This document shows positions 1-8,287 of a stretch of DNA of 64,000 nucleotides, one piece after another. Under the pieces are notes generated by a model, which saw nothing but the letters and a program-made list of their open reading frames with translations, searched no databases and was not told where the DNA came from. Numbering within the stretch: the first letter of the stretch is position 1; each line of letters begins with the position of its first letter. The stretch is from CAYXVJ01 sp964558445 (lineage in GTDB: Bacteria > Bacillota > Clostridia > Saccharofermentanales > Fastidiosipilaceae). The position numbers were made by a program, and so were the translations under genes. The stretch is from assembly GCA_964558445.1 (NCBI GenBank), contig CAZLEA010000004.1, forward strand, positions 1-64,000. Direction: 5' to 3'.

Positions 1-250
1 AATCCACTGTGATAAATAATTATCACGACATGTGAATACGCATACATAATAGCACGATATGAACAAGAGAAAATAGCAATCCGTACAAATGGATATTATG
101 AACAACGAATTCTTCGGTATGGATTAAATTGATAATGAATGTGCAAATAAATTCACTTGTTAAAATAATTATTTATATGTATATGTTTATTATATATTTA
201 GTGGTTCCGCTCACAATAAATAAAGGTTTAAAAGTCGATTTTGAATACCC
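1..250. other. AT-rich non-coding upstream region
   Basis: No convincing gene is seen here. The stretch is far richer in A and T than the genes that follow. It opens with a perfect 7-bp inverted repeat with a 4-base loop (9-26, GTGATAA / TTATCAC), which could be an operator or the stem of a terminator of a gene outside the window. The A/T tracts at about 165-240 lie just upstream of the copA promoter and could act as an UP element; that is inference. Confidence 0.5.
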
Positions 251-280
251 TTGACACCCTCTCTGGGGTGGGTGTATCAT
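251..280 (+). promoter_or_regulatory. copA promoter with CsoR-like operator in the spacer
   Basis: A TTGACA -35 box (251-256) and a TATCAT -10 box (275-280) are separated by 18 bases. The spacer carries an inverted repeat ACACCC / GGGTGT (254-259 and 270-275) with a G-tract in the middle. This resembles the G-tract palindromes bound by CsoR-type copper repressors, and a csoR gene lies at the end of the same operon. Copper-relieved repression by autoregulated CsoR is the natural inference. A ribosome site (AGGAAG, 294-299) follows. Confidence 0.65.
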
Positions 281-306
281 GAGCGTATCAGAAAGGAAGT
301 GCAAGC

Positions 307-2937
307 ATGAGTAACAGTACCAAACAAGATCTCTTGCCACTTGAGAAGTTTGATGTATCGGGCATGACCTGTGCGGCTTGCTCGACTCGCGTCGAGAAGG
401 TGGTCGGACAACTCGAGGGCGTCAAGAGCGTCCAAGTCAATTTGCTCACCAACAGCATGCACGTAGCATACGACCACGATGCACTGAACGATGAAGCGAT
501 CGTCTCGGCCGTGGAGCGTGCAGGCTATGGCGCAGCTGCCAGTATAGAAGAACAGAAGAGCGTAGCCACGGGCACGAAACATGTGAAGAAGCAGAACCCG
601 ATGTTGATCGAGGCCGAGCAGATGAAGAAGAGGCTATGGCAGTCTCTGATCTTCATGCTTCCGCTCTTCGTCATCGCGATGGGCCCGATGATGGGCATGC
701 CGCTGCCGGCATGGCTCGGCGGCGCGGAGAACGTACTGTCGTACGCCCTCCTCCAGCTCCTATTGACGGTGCCGATCCTGTTTATCAACCGCAAGTTCTT
801 CACCAGCGGTTTCAGGGCCCTCTACCTTCGCTCGCCCAACATGGATTCCCTGATCGCAGTCGGTGCGGGTGCGGCGATGGTCTACGGCGTGTTTGCTATG
901 TTCCGGATGAGCTACGGCCTCGGTCAAGGCGATATGGCGCTCGTCCATCATTACAGTCACTCGCTCTACTTCGAGTCCGCCGGTATGATCCTCACCCTCA
1001 TCACACTGGGTAAGTTCCTCGAGGCTCGCTCGAAGAGCAAGACCGGTTCGGCGCTCGAGAAGCTGATGGATCTGGCTCCGGAGACCGCTCTGACCGAGCG
1101 GGGCGGAGAGCTTGTGGAGCTCTCGCTTAGCGATCTTCTGGTCGGCGACATCGTGCATGTTCGTCCGGGCAGTCGCGTACCGGTAGACGGCGTCATCGTC
1201 AGCGGCGAGACCGCCATCGATGAATCTGCCATCACGGGTGAGGGCCTGCCTGTCGACAAGACGGTCGGCGACAAGGTCGTCGGTGCGACGATGAATACGA
1301 ACGGTTCGATTCGCGTCGAAGTACAGAAGATCGGTGCGGATACGACACTGGCCAAGATTATTGAGCTTGTCGAGGAAGCCAGCGGCTCCAAGGCACCGAT
1401 TGCCCTCTTGGCCGACAAGATCTCTGCGATCTTCGTGCCGGTCGTGATGGCCATCGCCCTGATCGCCACAATCGTCTGGCTTCTGACCGGACACGATTTC
1501 GAATTCGCGCTCTCCATCGGTATCTCGGTCCTGGTTATCAGCTGCCCCTGTGCGCTTGGGCTTGCGACACCGGTCGCCTTGATGGTGGGTACGGGTCGCG
1601 GTGCAGGTAACGGTGTCTTGATCAAGACCGGTGAAGCGCTGGAAGCAGCTTCGGCACTCGATACGGTCATCCTCGATAAGACGGGGACCATCACCGCGGG
1701 TGAGCCCCATGTCACCGATGTCATCAGCATCGATATGGACAGCCACGAACTACTCCTGAAGGCTGCAAGTCTCGAGCAATCCTCCGAACATCCGCTGGCC
1801 AGAGCCATATGGGATGCGGTCGATTCCGGCGTCATGCTGCCGGAGGCAGAAGGCTTCCTGGCACATACCGGACGCGGCATCTCGGCCCGAATCGAGGGCG
1901 AGGCGTGGTATGGCGGTAACCTTCGCTTCTTGGAAGAAGAGGGTATACACAGCGCGGTCGACCTGGCGCTAGAAGAGAAGATTTCGGCGCTGCAGGCGGA
2001 TGGTAAGACGGTCACGTACTTCGCAAGAGAAGGGGTGCTAGTCGGTGTCATCGGTATCGCGGACGTCATCAAGTCGACCAGTGTAGAGGCTATCTCGGCT
2101 CTGCGTAAGGAAGGCATCGAAGTCGTCATGCTAACGGGTGACAAGACCGAGAGTGCACGCGCTATCGCAGAAGAGGTCGGAGTCGATCGCTTCGTCGCGG
2201 AGGTGCTTCCCGAGGACAAGGAGGCTGAGGTTCGTCGCCTACAGGAGGCGGGTAAGCAAGTCGCCATGGTCGGAGACGGCATCAACGATGCGCCGGCCCT
2301 GATGCGTGCGGACGTGGGTATAGCGATCGGTGCGGGTACGGATATTGCGCTCGAGTCTGCCGATATCGTCTTGATCAAGTCGGACCTGCGAGACGTTGTG
2401 ACCGCCATCGATCTGAGTCACAAGACGCTGGGTAACATCAAGCAGAACCTCTTCTGGGCGTTCTTCTACAATGTGCTGGGCATCCCGCTCGCAGCAGGTG
2501 TATTCTACTATCTGAACGGCTGGTTGCTTAATCCGATGTTTGCGGCAGCAGCGATGAGCCTGAGCTCGGTCTTCGTCGTGACGAATGCGCTTCGTTTGCG
2601 CAGCTTCCGATCACGTTATGAGGACACAGGGGCGAAACGAAACGAAACAGTAAGTGCCGTGGTTCATGAGATAAACTATGATCGCGTTGTGGGCACAGAT
2701 GCTCTGAGAGAGGAGACAGAAGAGATGAAGAAGACAATTTGGGTAGACGGTATGAGCTGCATGCACTGCAAGGGTGCGGTGGAGAAGGCGCTTGGTGCCG
2801 TAGATGGTGTGAAGTCGGCTGTGGTTGATCTCGAGGCTAAGACCGCTACGGTAGAGCTCGATTTGGATGTAGCAGACGATACGCTCGCTGCCGCCGTGAC
2901 CGATGCCGGTTACGATGTCGTGAAGGTAGGTGGCTGA
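307..2937 (+). CDS. copA: copper-exporting P1B-type ATPase CopA with C-terminal CopZ-like domain
   Basis: This 876-residue heavy-metal P-type ATPase pumps Cu(I) out across the cytoplasmic membrane. An N-terminal HMA metal-binding domain has its CxxC at C22/C25. Membrane segments follow, then the TGE actuator motif, the transmembrane CPC metal site (C413-P-C415), the phosphorylated aspartate in DKTGT (D457), an SEHPLA motif and GDGIND. Unusually, a second HMA domain sits at the extreme C-terminus (C818/C821) after a hydrophilic linker from about residue 765. That tail has its own in-frame ATG (residue 807) preceded by AGGAGA, so a separate small chaperone may also be made. The promoter carries a CsoR-like operator and csoR follows directly. 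The copper assignment is strong from CPC plus csoR. Confidence 0.95.
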   Translation: MSNSTKQDLLPLEKFDVSGMTCAACSTRVEKVVGQLEGVKSVQVNLLTNSMHVAYDHDALNDEAIVSAVERAGYGAAASIEEQKSVATGTKHVKKQNPMLIEAEQMKKRLWQSLIFMLPLFVIAMGPMMGMPLPAWLGGAENVLSYALLQLLLTVPILFINRKFFTSGFRALYLRSPNMDSLIAVGAGAAMVYGVFAMFRMSYGLGQGDMALVHHYSHSLYFESAGMILTLITLGKFLEARSKSKTGSALEKLMDLAPETALTERGGELVELSLSDLLVGDIVHVRPGSRVPVDGVIVSGETAIDESAITGEGLPVDKTVGDKVVGATMNTNGSIRVEVQKIGADTTLAKIIELVEEASGSKAPIALLADKISAIFVPVVMAIALIATIVWLLTGHDFEFALSIGISVLVISCPCALGLATPVALMVGTGRGAGNGVLIKTGEALEAASALDTVILDKTGTITAGEPHVTDVISIDMDSHELLLKAASLEQSSEHPLARAIWDAVDSGVMLPEAEGFLAHTGRGISARIEGEAWYGGNLRFLEEEGIHSAVDLALEEKISALQADGKTVTYFAREGVLVGVIGIADVIKSTSVEAISALRKEGIEVVMLTGDKTESARAIAEEVGVDRFVAEVLPEDKEAEVRRLQEAGKQVAMVGDGINDAPALMRADVGIAIGAGTDIALESADIVLIKSDLRDVVTAIDLSHKTLGNIKQNLFWAFFYNVLGIPLAAGVFYYLNGWLLNPMFAAAAMSLSSVFVVTNALRLRSFRSRYEDTGAKRNETVSAVVHEINYDRVVGTDALREETEEMKKTIWVDGMSCMHCKGAVEKALGAVDGVKSAVVDLEAKTATVELDLDVADDTLAAAVTDAGYDVVKVGG
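2711..2937 (+). other. possible internal translation start for a 70-residue CopZ-like chaperone
   Basis: Inside copA, an AGGAGA Shine-Dalgarno (2711-2716) stands 8 bases before an in-frame ATG at 2725. Translation from there would give 70 residues beginning MKKTIWVDGMSCMHC, which is the size and sequence type of a free CopZ copper chaperone ending at the copA stop codon. The site is as good as the true gene starts nearby. Whether it is used cannot be seen from the DNA. The alternative is a chance ribosome site in an Arg/Glu-rich linker. Confidence 0.5.
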
Positions 2938-2941
2938 ATTG

Positions 2942-3202
2942 ATGGCTGATCCCGTTGCCGTAACACGCTTGCTGAAGACCGCCCGAGGGCAGCTGGACGG
3001 CTTGCTCCAGATGGTCGAAGACGACCGTTACTGCATCGATATCTCGAATCAATTGATGGCGACCATGGCGATCCTGAAGAAGGTGAACGCGCAGATTCTG
3101 GACGAGCACCTGCAGCACTGCATGACAGAGGCCCTCACCGTAGGTGATGCCGCGGAGAAGGTTGACGAGATTATGATGGTTATACGCAAACTGTCGAAAT
3201 AA
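2942..3202 (+). CDS. csoR: copper-sensing transcriptional repressor CsoR
   Basis: An 86-residue all-helical repressor of the CsoR/RcnR (DUF156) family, which releases DNA on binding Cu(I). The Cys-His-Cys copper site is complete: C31, H56 and C60, with the same 25- and 4-residue spacing as C36/H61/C65 of the Mycobacterium tuberculosis CsoR. It starts 4 bases after the copA stop. The ATG at 2942 is chosen because AGGTGG (2928-2933) lies 8 bases upstream; an in-frame GTG at 2930 would overlap copA but has a poorly placed ribosome site. It presumably binds the inverted repeat in the copA promoter. Confidence 0.93.
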   Translation: MADPVAVTRLLKTARGQLDGLLQMVEDDRYCIDISNQLMATMAILKKVNAQILDEHLQHCMTEALTVGDAAEKVDEIMMVIRKLSK

Positions 3203-3226
3203 TTAATAGAGTTTGTGAGGAGAGGC

Positions 3227-4150
3227 TTAGTTCTCTCCCCTGAACCCCTTGCCGATTATGGAGGAAGTATTCGTTATGGTGATAAACGCCTGCGGATCTT
3301 CCTCCTTCACATATTTCTGTAGTAAGACCGCTTCGCGTCGGCTCATGATAGTGAGGATGAGGTAGCGTTCTTCGTTCGTATACGCACCTCTCGCGGTCGA
3401 GATGGTCGCGCCGCGGTGGAGTGTTTGCATGATAAACGCGCAGATCTCAACGGGCTTCGTTGTCACGATCGTAAAGGACTTGTGCGTACGAAGTCCCTCG
3501 ATGATGAGGTCGATGATGGTCGTCTTGAGGAGCAAACCCATGAGGGAGAAGAGTCCGGTCTCGGCGCCGAAGCTAAACGCCAGGAGGGTGATGACGACGT
3601 CGGAGATCAAGAGGGCGCGCCCGATATCAAGCGAGGTATACTTGCGCAGAATCATCGCGACGATGTCCGTACCGCCGGTTGAAGCACCGATATAGAAGAG
3701 CATGGCCGCGCCGATACCCGGTAGGAGAACGGCGAACATCAGCTCGAGTGTGGGTTGTGTGGTGAGCGCCCCCTCCATGGGGTAGACGTATTCGAGGAGC
3801 TGTACCAAGCCGCTCGAGAGGAGCGAACAGTAGGCTGTCTTCAGTCCGAATTGCTTGCCGAAGACGGCATATCCGATGACGAGCAGCAAGACGTTTAGGA
3901 TGAGGACCAGATTGGCCGGCGAGATCCACTTGATATAAGCGCCGAAGATGACCGATAGGCCGCTGACGCCGCCGATGGAGAAGTGGTTTGGGAACTTGAA
4001 GAAGTAGATACCGATGGAGACAAGTGCTGCTCCCAGTGTGAGAAGGAGGAAGTCCTTCATACCGCCAAATCCGAGCATCTGCCGGAAATAACTTAGTTCC
4101 CAGGGTCCGCTAGACTTCGCCTTCGCCACATGACTGCCTTCATCACTCAT
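3227..4150 (-). CDS. YitT family membrane protein (DUF161 + DUF2179)
   Basis: A 307-residue protein with an N-terminal block of about five to six hydrophobic helices (YitT/DUF161) and a soluble C-terminal DUF2179 domain of about 80 residues, starting near a THKSFTIVTTK stretch. The family is widespread in Bacillota and its biochemical role is not established. The start at 4150 has AAGGAG 9 bases upstream on the minus strand; a longer in-frame reading from 4222 has no such signal. The gene converges on csoR with 24 bases between stop codons and no clear T-tailed terminator. Confidence 0.85.
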   Translation of the reverse strand: MSDEGSHVAKAKSSGPWELSYFRQMLGFGGMKDFLLLTLGAALVSIGIYFFKFPNHFSIGGVSGLSVIFGAYIKWISPANLVLILNVLLLVIGYAVFGKQFGLKTAYCSLLSSGLVQLLEYVYPMEGALTTQPTLELMFAVLLPGIGAAMLFYIGASTGGTDIVAMILRKYTSLDIGRALLISDVVITLLAFSFGAETGLFSLMGLLLKTTIIDLIIEGLRTHKSFTIVTTKPVEICAFIMQTLHRGATISTARGAYTNEERYLILTIMSRREAVLLQKYVKEEDPQAFITITNTSSIIGKGFRGEN

Positions 4151-4235
4151 TATTCTATACTCCTTGTATTTGCGCCCGTGATTCGTGTGTCGGGCCCCAA
4201 ACCGTTGTCCACGGTACATCATAACACGAACGGCA

Positions 4236-4244
4236 TGTTATAAT
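4236..4244 (+). promoter_or_regulatory. extended -10 promoter element for the ArsD-like gene
   Basis: TGTTATAAT gives a consensus TATAAT at 4239-4244 with the extended TG motif at 4236-4237. No good -35 box is seen at 17 bases, as is common for extended -10 promoters. It lies 27 bases before the start codon. Confidence 0.5.
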
Positions 4245-4271
4245 GTGGGGACATGAATGGAGGTGAGTCCG

Positions 4272-4697
4272 ATGAAGAACATAGAATTGTTTGATCTCGG
4301 TATGTATTCTTTGCCGAATACAGATATAGACTCAATTGATCGTGAATTGATCTTGACACGTAGTGTGCTAAATACCTTGGAACACGAGGGCTATTTTGTT
4401 AACTATTACGATATGATCAATCAGCCGCGCGTATTTATTACGAACGCCACCGTCTCCACCACGCTTCAGACCCAGGGTTCGGAGGGCTTCCCGCTCCTGA
4501 TCGTGGATGATGAGGTGACGCTTGTCGGCCGCTATCCGACGCTGGAGGAGTGGGCTGAGTATGCAGGGCTCTCCGATCTGCAGGATCGCTTGATCCCCTT
4601 GAGCGAAGAAGAGGTCATGGCCGTAACCGCCGGTAGCGGTTGCGAACCCGTGGACTGCGGTACCTGCGGTGGCTGTGCCGCCGGCGTGTTCCGCTAG
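4272..4697 (+). CDS. ArsD-like protein lacking the N-terminal metal-binding cysteines
   Basis: The 141-residue protein follows the ArsD pattern along its length: an opening MKNIELFDLGM like ArsD's FDPAMCC start, and FPLLIVDDEVTLVGRYPT like ArsD's LPLLLLDGE...GRYP. ArsD is an As(III) chaperone and weak repressor that passes metalloid to ArsA. Here the positions of the essential C12, C13 and C18 are Y12, S13 and D18. A C-terminal cluster of four cysteines (C124, C129, C132, C135) is kept. No arsA, arsB or arsR lies nearby, and the gene is a single transcription unit with its own promoter and terminator. ATG 4272 is chosen for GGAGGTGA 5 bases upstream. The fold assignment is confident; an arsenic role is doubtful. 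Confidence 0.75.
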   Translation: MKNIELFDLGMYSLPNTDIDSIDRELILTRSVLNTLEHEGYFVNYYDMINQPRVFITNATVSTTLQTQGSEGFPLLIVDDEVTLVGRYPTLEEWAEYAGLSDLQDRLIPLSEEEVMAVTAGSGCEPVDCGTCGGCAAGVFR

Positions 4698-4720
4698 ATC
4701 CTATATCGTCTTGAATCATG

Positions 4721-4752
4721 AATCCGCCGGGTGTTTGCTTCGGCGGATTTTT
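4721..4752 (+). terminator. Rho-independent terminator after the ArsD-like gene
   Basis: AATCCGCCG (4721-4729) pairs perfectly with CGGCGGATT (4741-4749) around an 11-base loop, with a T-run continuing to 4752. Confidence 0.9.
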
Positions 4753-4866
4753 GTATGCAGTGAGATGGCTACTACGCTATAATAGGGGCAATTACAGACG
4801 TGTACCGCGGGTCGGCAGATGACCGATTACAGCGGAGGATCCAGAATCAACTTGGAGGTAGGAAGA

Positions 4867-5646
4867 ATGACCGATCAGGCCTATATGGACGGTAAGGCGA
4901 TTGTACTTGCGGCAGGTAAGGGGAAGCGCTTGCAATCCGAACTGCATGACTTGCCCAAGGTCTTGCGCGAAGCCGATGGCAAGCCCCTCTTGGGCTATGT
5001 GCTGGAGAAGCTGCCCTTTTTGAAGCATGACGATATCACGATCGTCATCGGCTACAAGGGCGAGCAAGTAGAAGAGACCGCAGGTCCGTCGTATCGCTAT
5101 GCGTGGCAGAGAGAACAGCTTGGAACCGGTCATGCGGTTCAGATGGCGGCCCACGAGATCGAAGACTATGACGGCCCCGTCTTGATCTGCTACGGCGATA
5201 TGCCCTTGATTCGGGAATCGACCTACCGCGGCCTCTTCCGGCGCTATGCCGAAGGTGATTGCGATGGCGTCATACTGGCCTATGTGACGGAGCTCGACCT
5301 GCCGTTCGGCAGGATCCTGCGCGACGAAACCGGCAAGTTCCAGGAGGTCGTGGAGGAAGTCGATTGCACGCCCGAACAGCTCCTGATTCGCGAGCTGAAC
5401 GCAGGCGTCTATGTCTTCAGTGCGCAGAGCCTCGTCTCGGCGCTCTCCCGTCTCGGTAACGATAACAAGCAGAACGAGTACTATCTGACCGATGTCCCGG
5501 CCTTGATCCAGGCGGACGGCGGCTACATCGCCGTGGCCCAGACCAGCGGTGAGTATGAGGGCATCGGCGTCAATACACAAGAGGATCTCGATCAGGTATC
5601 GGGCCTACTTCGTGAGGAGAAGGAATTAGCCGGAGGTGCACAGTGA
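4867..5646 (+). CDS. GlmU-type sugar-1-phosphate nucleotidyltransferase, pyrophosphorylase domain only
   Basis: A 259-residue nucleotidyltransferase with the signature LAAGKGKRL near the N-terminus, PKVLREADGKPL, QLGTGHAVQ, a GDMPLI metal/nucleotide motif, NAGVYVF and NEYYLTDV. These match the uridylyltransferase half of GlmU, but the left-handed beta-helix acetyltransferase half is absent. It therefore probably makes an NDP-sugar (UDP-GlcNAc or similar) from a sugar-1-phosphate. The start at 4867 has GGAGG 8 bases upstream; a longer in-frame reading from 4819 lacks one. The stop overlaps the start of the phosphohexomutase by 4 bases, so product and substrate enzymes are translationally coupled. 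A TATAAT box lies at 4778-4783. Confidence 0.85.
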   Translation: MTDQAYMDGKAIVLAAGKGKRLQSELHDLPKVLREADGKPLLGYVLEKLPFLKHDDITIVIGYKGEQVEETAGPSYRYAWQREQLGTGHAVQMAAHEIEDYDGPVLICYGDMPLIRESTYRGLFRRYAEGDCDGVILAYVTELDLPFGRILRDETGKFQEVVEEVDCTPEQLLIRELNAGVYVFSAQSLVSALSRLGNDNKQNEYYLTDVPALIQADGGYIAVAQTSGEYEGIGVNTQEDLDQVSGLLREEKELAGGAQ

Positions 5647-7061
5647 TTCGATTTGGTACCGGTGGCTGGCGTGCCATCATCGGCGATGAATTCACGAGGT
5701 CAAACCTCGAGATCTTGGTCACCGCCGTCGCCCGCAAGGTGAAGGACGAGGGACAGGCGAAGCGCGGCATCGCGATCGGTTATGACCGCCGTTTCCTGAG
5801 CGAAGAAGCCGCGAAGTGGAGCTGCCAGACGCTGGCTGCAGAGGGCGTACCGAGCTTCATCGTGAAGCGCGAAGCGCCGACCCCGCTCGTCATGTACACG
5901 GTCAAGGAGCAGGATCTGCCCTATGGCCTCTGTGTGACGGCAAGTCACAACCCCGCGCTCTACAACGGCATCAAGGTCTTCATGTCCGGCGGCAGAGATG
6001 CCGATGAGACGGTGACGGATGAACTCGAGCGCTACATGAAGACGATCATCGAAGAGGACAGCGTCCTACCGGCGATGGACTACGATGAAGCACTGGCAGA
6101 GGGTTTGGTCACAGTCATCAATCCCTTCAACGATTATATCGACAGCATCATGGAGCAAGTCGACATGGCGGCGATCCGCCGATCGGGTCTGCATATCGCC
6201 CTGGATCCGATGTTTGGTGTCTCCAAGACGTCGCTGCAGACGCTCTTGATGACTGCCCGCTGCGAGGTGGATACGATTCACGAGCGCCGCGATACGCTGT
6301 TTGGCGGACGCCTGCCCGCACCGAATAACAAGACGATGGTTCCGCTGCAGTCCTTTGTTCTTGAGAATAATTGTGATATCGGTATCGCAACAGACGGTGA
6401 TGCGGACCGCTTAGGTATCATCGACGACCAGGGCCAATTCCTGCATCCAAACGATATTCTCGTCTTACTCTACTATTATCTGGTGAAGTTCAAGGGATGG
6501 AGCGGCCCTGTTGTCCGCAACGTCGCGACGACCCATCTGCTCGACCGCCTGGCGGACCACCTAGGCGAAACCTGCTATGAGGTACCGGTCGGCTTCAAAC
6601 ACATCAGCTCGAAGATGCTGGAGACGGATGCCGTCATCGGCGGCGAATCCTCCGGCGGTATGACCGTGCGCGGTCATATAGCGGGTAAGGACGGTATCTA
6701 TGCCGCCTCTCTCTTGGTCGAGATGATCGCGGTCGTCGGCAAGCGTCTGTCCGAGATCTACGAGGAGATCACCTCGCTGTTCCCACCGCACTACATGGAG
6801 GAGACAGACTTCCGCTTCCCGGATGAGCAGAAGGAAGAGATCCACAAGCTCTTGATGATCGACAAGCAGCTACCCGAGTTCGCTTACGAGATCGAGCGCG
6901 TGTCCTATATGGATGGTTGCAAGGTCTACTTCAAGAACGGTGGCTGGATCATCGCCCGCTTCTCCGGCACGGAGCCGCTGCTTCGTATCTTCTGTGAGAT
7001 GTCAAACGAGGCGGATGCCAAGGAGACTTGTGCGAGATTCCGCGCGTTCCTCGGCCTATAG
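5643..7061 (+). CDS. alpha-D-phosphohexomutase (phosphoglucomutase/phosphomannomutase family)
   Basis: A 472-residue mutase that interconverts hexose-6-phosphate and hexose-1-phosphate. It has the N-terminal GTGGWR substrate loop, the phosphoserine loop TASHNP with catalytic S101, the Mg2+ loop DGDADR (251-256), the sugar-binding loop GGESSGG (333-339) and the C-terminal phosphate loop RFSGTEP (from R439). The start is GTG, overlapping the previous stop as GTGA, with GGAGGTG upstream. Placement behind a GlmU-like uridylyltransferase suggests that it supplies sugar-1-phosphate for NDP-sugar synthesis. Sugar specificity (Glc, Man or GlcN) cannot be read from the sequence. It ends 3 bases from the convergent oxidoreductase. 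Confidence 0.9.
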   Translation: MIRFGTGGWRAIIGDEFTRSNLEILVTAVARKVKDEGQAKRGIAIGYDRRFLSEEAAKWSCQTLAAEGVPSFIVKREAPTPLVMYTVKEQDLPYGLCVTASHNPALYNGIKVFMSGGRDADETVTDELERYMKTIIEEDSVLPAMDYDEALAEGLVTVINPFNDYIDSIMEQVDMAAIRRSGLHIALDPMFGVSKTSLQTLLMTARCEVDTIHERRDTLFGGRLPAPNNKTMVPLQSFVLENNCDIGIATDGDADRLGIIDDQGQFLHPNDILVLLYYYLVKFKGWSGPVVRNVATTHLLDRLADHLGETCYEVPVGFKHISSKMLETDAVIGGESSGGMTVRGHIAGKDGIYAASLLVEMIAVVGKRLSEIYEEITSLFPPHYMEETDFRFPDEQKEEIHKLLMIDKQLPEFAYEIERVSYMDGCKVYFKNGGWIIARFSGTEPLLRIFCEMSNEADAKETCARFRAFLGL

Positions 7062-7064
7062 AGC

Positions 7065-8192
7065 CTAGTCCTCCGGCAGACCTCGCATCTCCTCCAGGCT
7101 GAAGTCGCCCAGCGGGAGCGTCGTGATGCGGCCGGACTGCTTGGCACTCTGGTAGATGGCGAGGATATGCTCGACGGAGCTCAGGCCGGAATCGACTCCT
7201 GCGATCGGCCGGCGACCCGGCTCATCGAGGCACAAGACGAAATCCCTGTATATAGCACTGTGGGGGTGGGCGAGGCGAAGTATACCGTTTCGACCGCCCC
7301 TGATCGCGTCTCCCAGCGCACGACGGATGTAATAGCCCGCCGTGCGCTTCTTCTGTTCGTGGCGAAGCTTCAGATAGGGCTTGCCGTGGCGCAGGCCCGC
7401 CTCGATCTCCGCCTGATCGGTGCGGATGTAGAATGAGGCCATCTGATTGTCTTCGGGCGTGATGGTCGTCCCCTCGATCTGCAGCATGGCACCGTTCTCT
7501 AGCCTGCAGAGCGCGTTTGCGTAATCTTCTGCCTCCATATCGTGGAGGAGGCGCCTGATCTGACCCGAAGCCTCGCTGATCGGCGCTTGCATCAGCCAGC
7601 ACATGAGGTCTAGCGCGTGAATCGTTTGATTCATGAGTACGCCGCCGTCCGCGGCCCAAGTCCCGCGCCATGCGCCACTGTCGTAGTAGGCCTGATCGTG
7701 GCCCCAACGAACCGTGACCACGCCGCTTAGGATGCGCCCGTAGACGCCGCTTGCCAGATCCGCCTCGAGGTCTCTGACCAGCGGGAAGTAGCGGTAGATA
7801 TGCCCCATCACGATGAGGCGATTATGCTTCTCGGCTAGGGAGGCAAGCTCCCTTGATTCGGCCAGATTCAGTGTCATCGGCTTCTCCATCAGGATATGTG
7901 AACCCGCGAGGAGGGCTTGGCGACCGAGCGTATAGTGGCTGCCGCTCGGTGTCGTGATCGCGATGATATCGATCGGTTCTGCGGCCAGCAGGGCATCGAG
8001 ACTGTCATACAGATTCGGTTTCGTATCTCCCTTGATTCGGTTCTTGTCGGCAAAGGCCTCTGCACGCTCCACACTGCTATCGACAAGTGCCTGGAGGCGA
8101 AGCCTCGAGCCACTCTCTCGGACGGCGCGCGCGTGCTTGGCTGCGACCTTACCGCAGCCGACGATAGCCAGGGTATATACCTTGTTCTTCAT
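7065..8192 (-). CDS. Gfo/Idh/MocA family NAD(P)-dependent oxidoreductase
   Basis: A 375-residue dehydrogenase with an N-terminal Rossmann fold (IVGCGKVAAKHA, residues about 10-21), the family EKPMTLNL motif with its conserved Lys, and a C-terminal alpha/beta substrate domain containing a GHIYRYFP-type segment. Members oxidise or reduce sugar and inositol derivatives. It is convergent with the phosphohexomutase and divergent from the hexokinase. GGAGAT precedes the ATG by about 7 bases. Substrate is unknown; the neighbours suggest a sugar or nucleotide-sugar. Confidence 0.87.
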   Translation of the reverse strand: MKNKVYTLAIVGCGKVAAKHARAVRESGSRLRLQALVDSSVERAEAFADKNRIKGDTKPNLYDSLDALLAAEPIDIIAITTPSGSHYTLGRQALLAGSHILMEKPMTLNLAESRELASLAEKHNRLIVMGHIYRYFPLVRDLEADLASGVYGRILSGVVTVRWGHDQAYYDSGAWRGTWAADGGVLMNQTIHALDLMCWLMQAPISEASGQIRRLLHDMEAEDYANALCRLENGAMLQIEGTTITPEDNQMASFYIRTDQAEIEAGLRHGKPYLKLRHEQKKRTAGYYIRRALGDAIRGGRNGILRLAHPHSAIYRDFVLCLDEPGRRPIAGVDSGLSSVEHILAIYQSAKQSGRITTLPLGDFSLEEMRGLPED

Positions 8193-8287
8193 ACGACAGA
8201 TCTCCGAATCTCTGGGGGTGTGATCCCAAATTTGCTTTTGCTTTGCTATAATAACAGAAATAGCAGAAACAGTGCCGGAGGTTTAAC

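Noticed and set aside
307..2937. Programmed frameshift in copA as in E. coli
   Set aside because: I saw no clear slippery heptamer with a following stem near the first HMA domain. The internal ATG with AGGAGA is the better explanation for a separate chaperone.
3219..3238. GGAGAG/CTCTCC hairpin between csoR and the YitT gene as a terminator
   Set aside because: Only 6 bp, overlaps the YitT stop codon and has no T-run on either strand.
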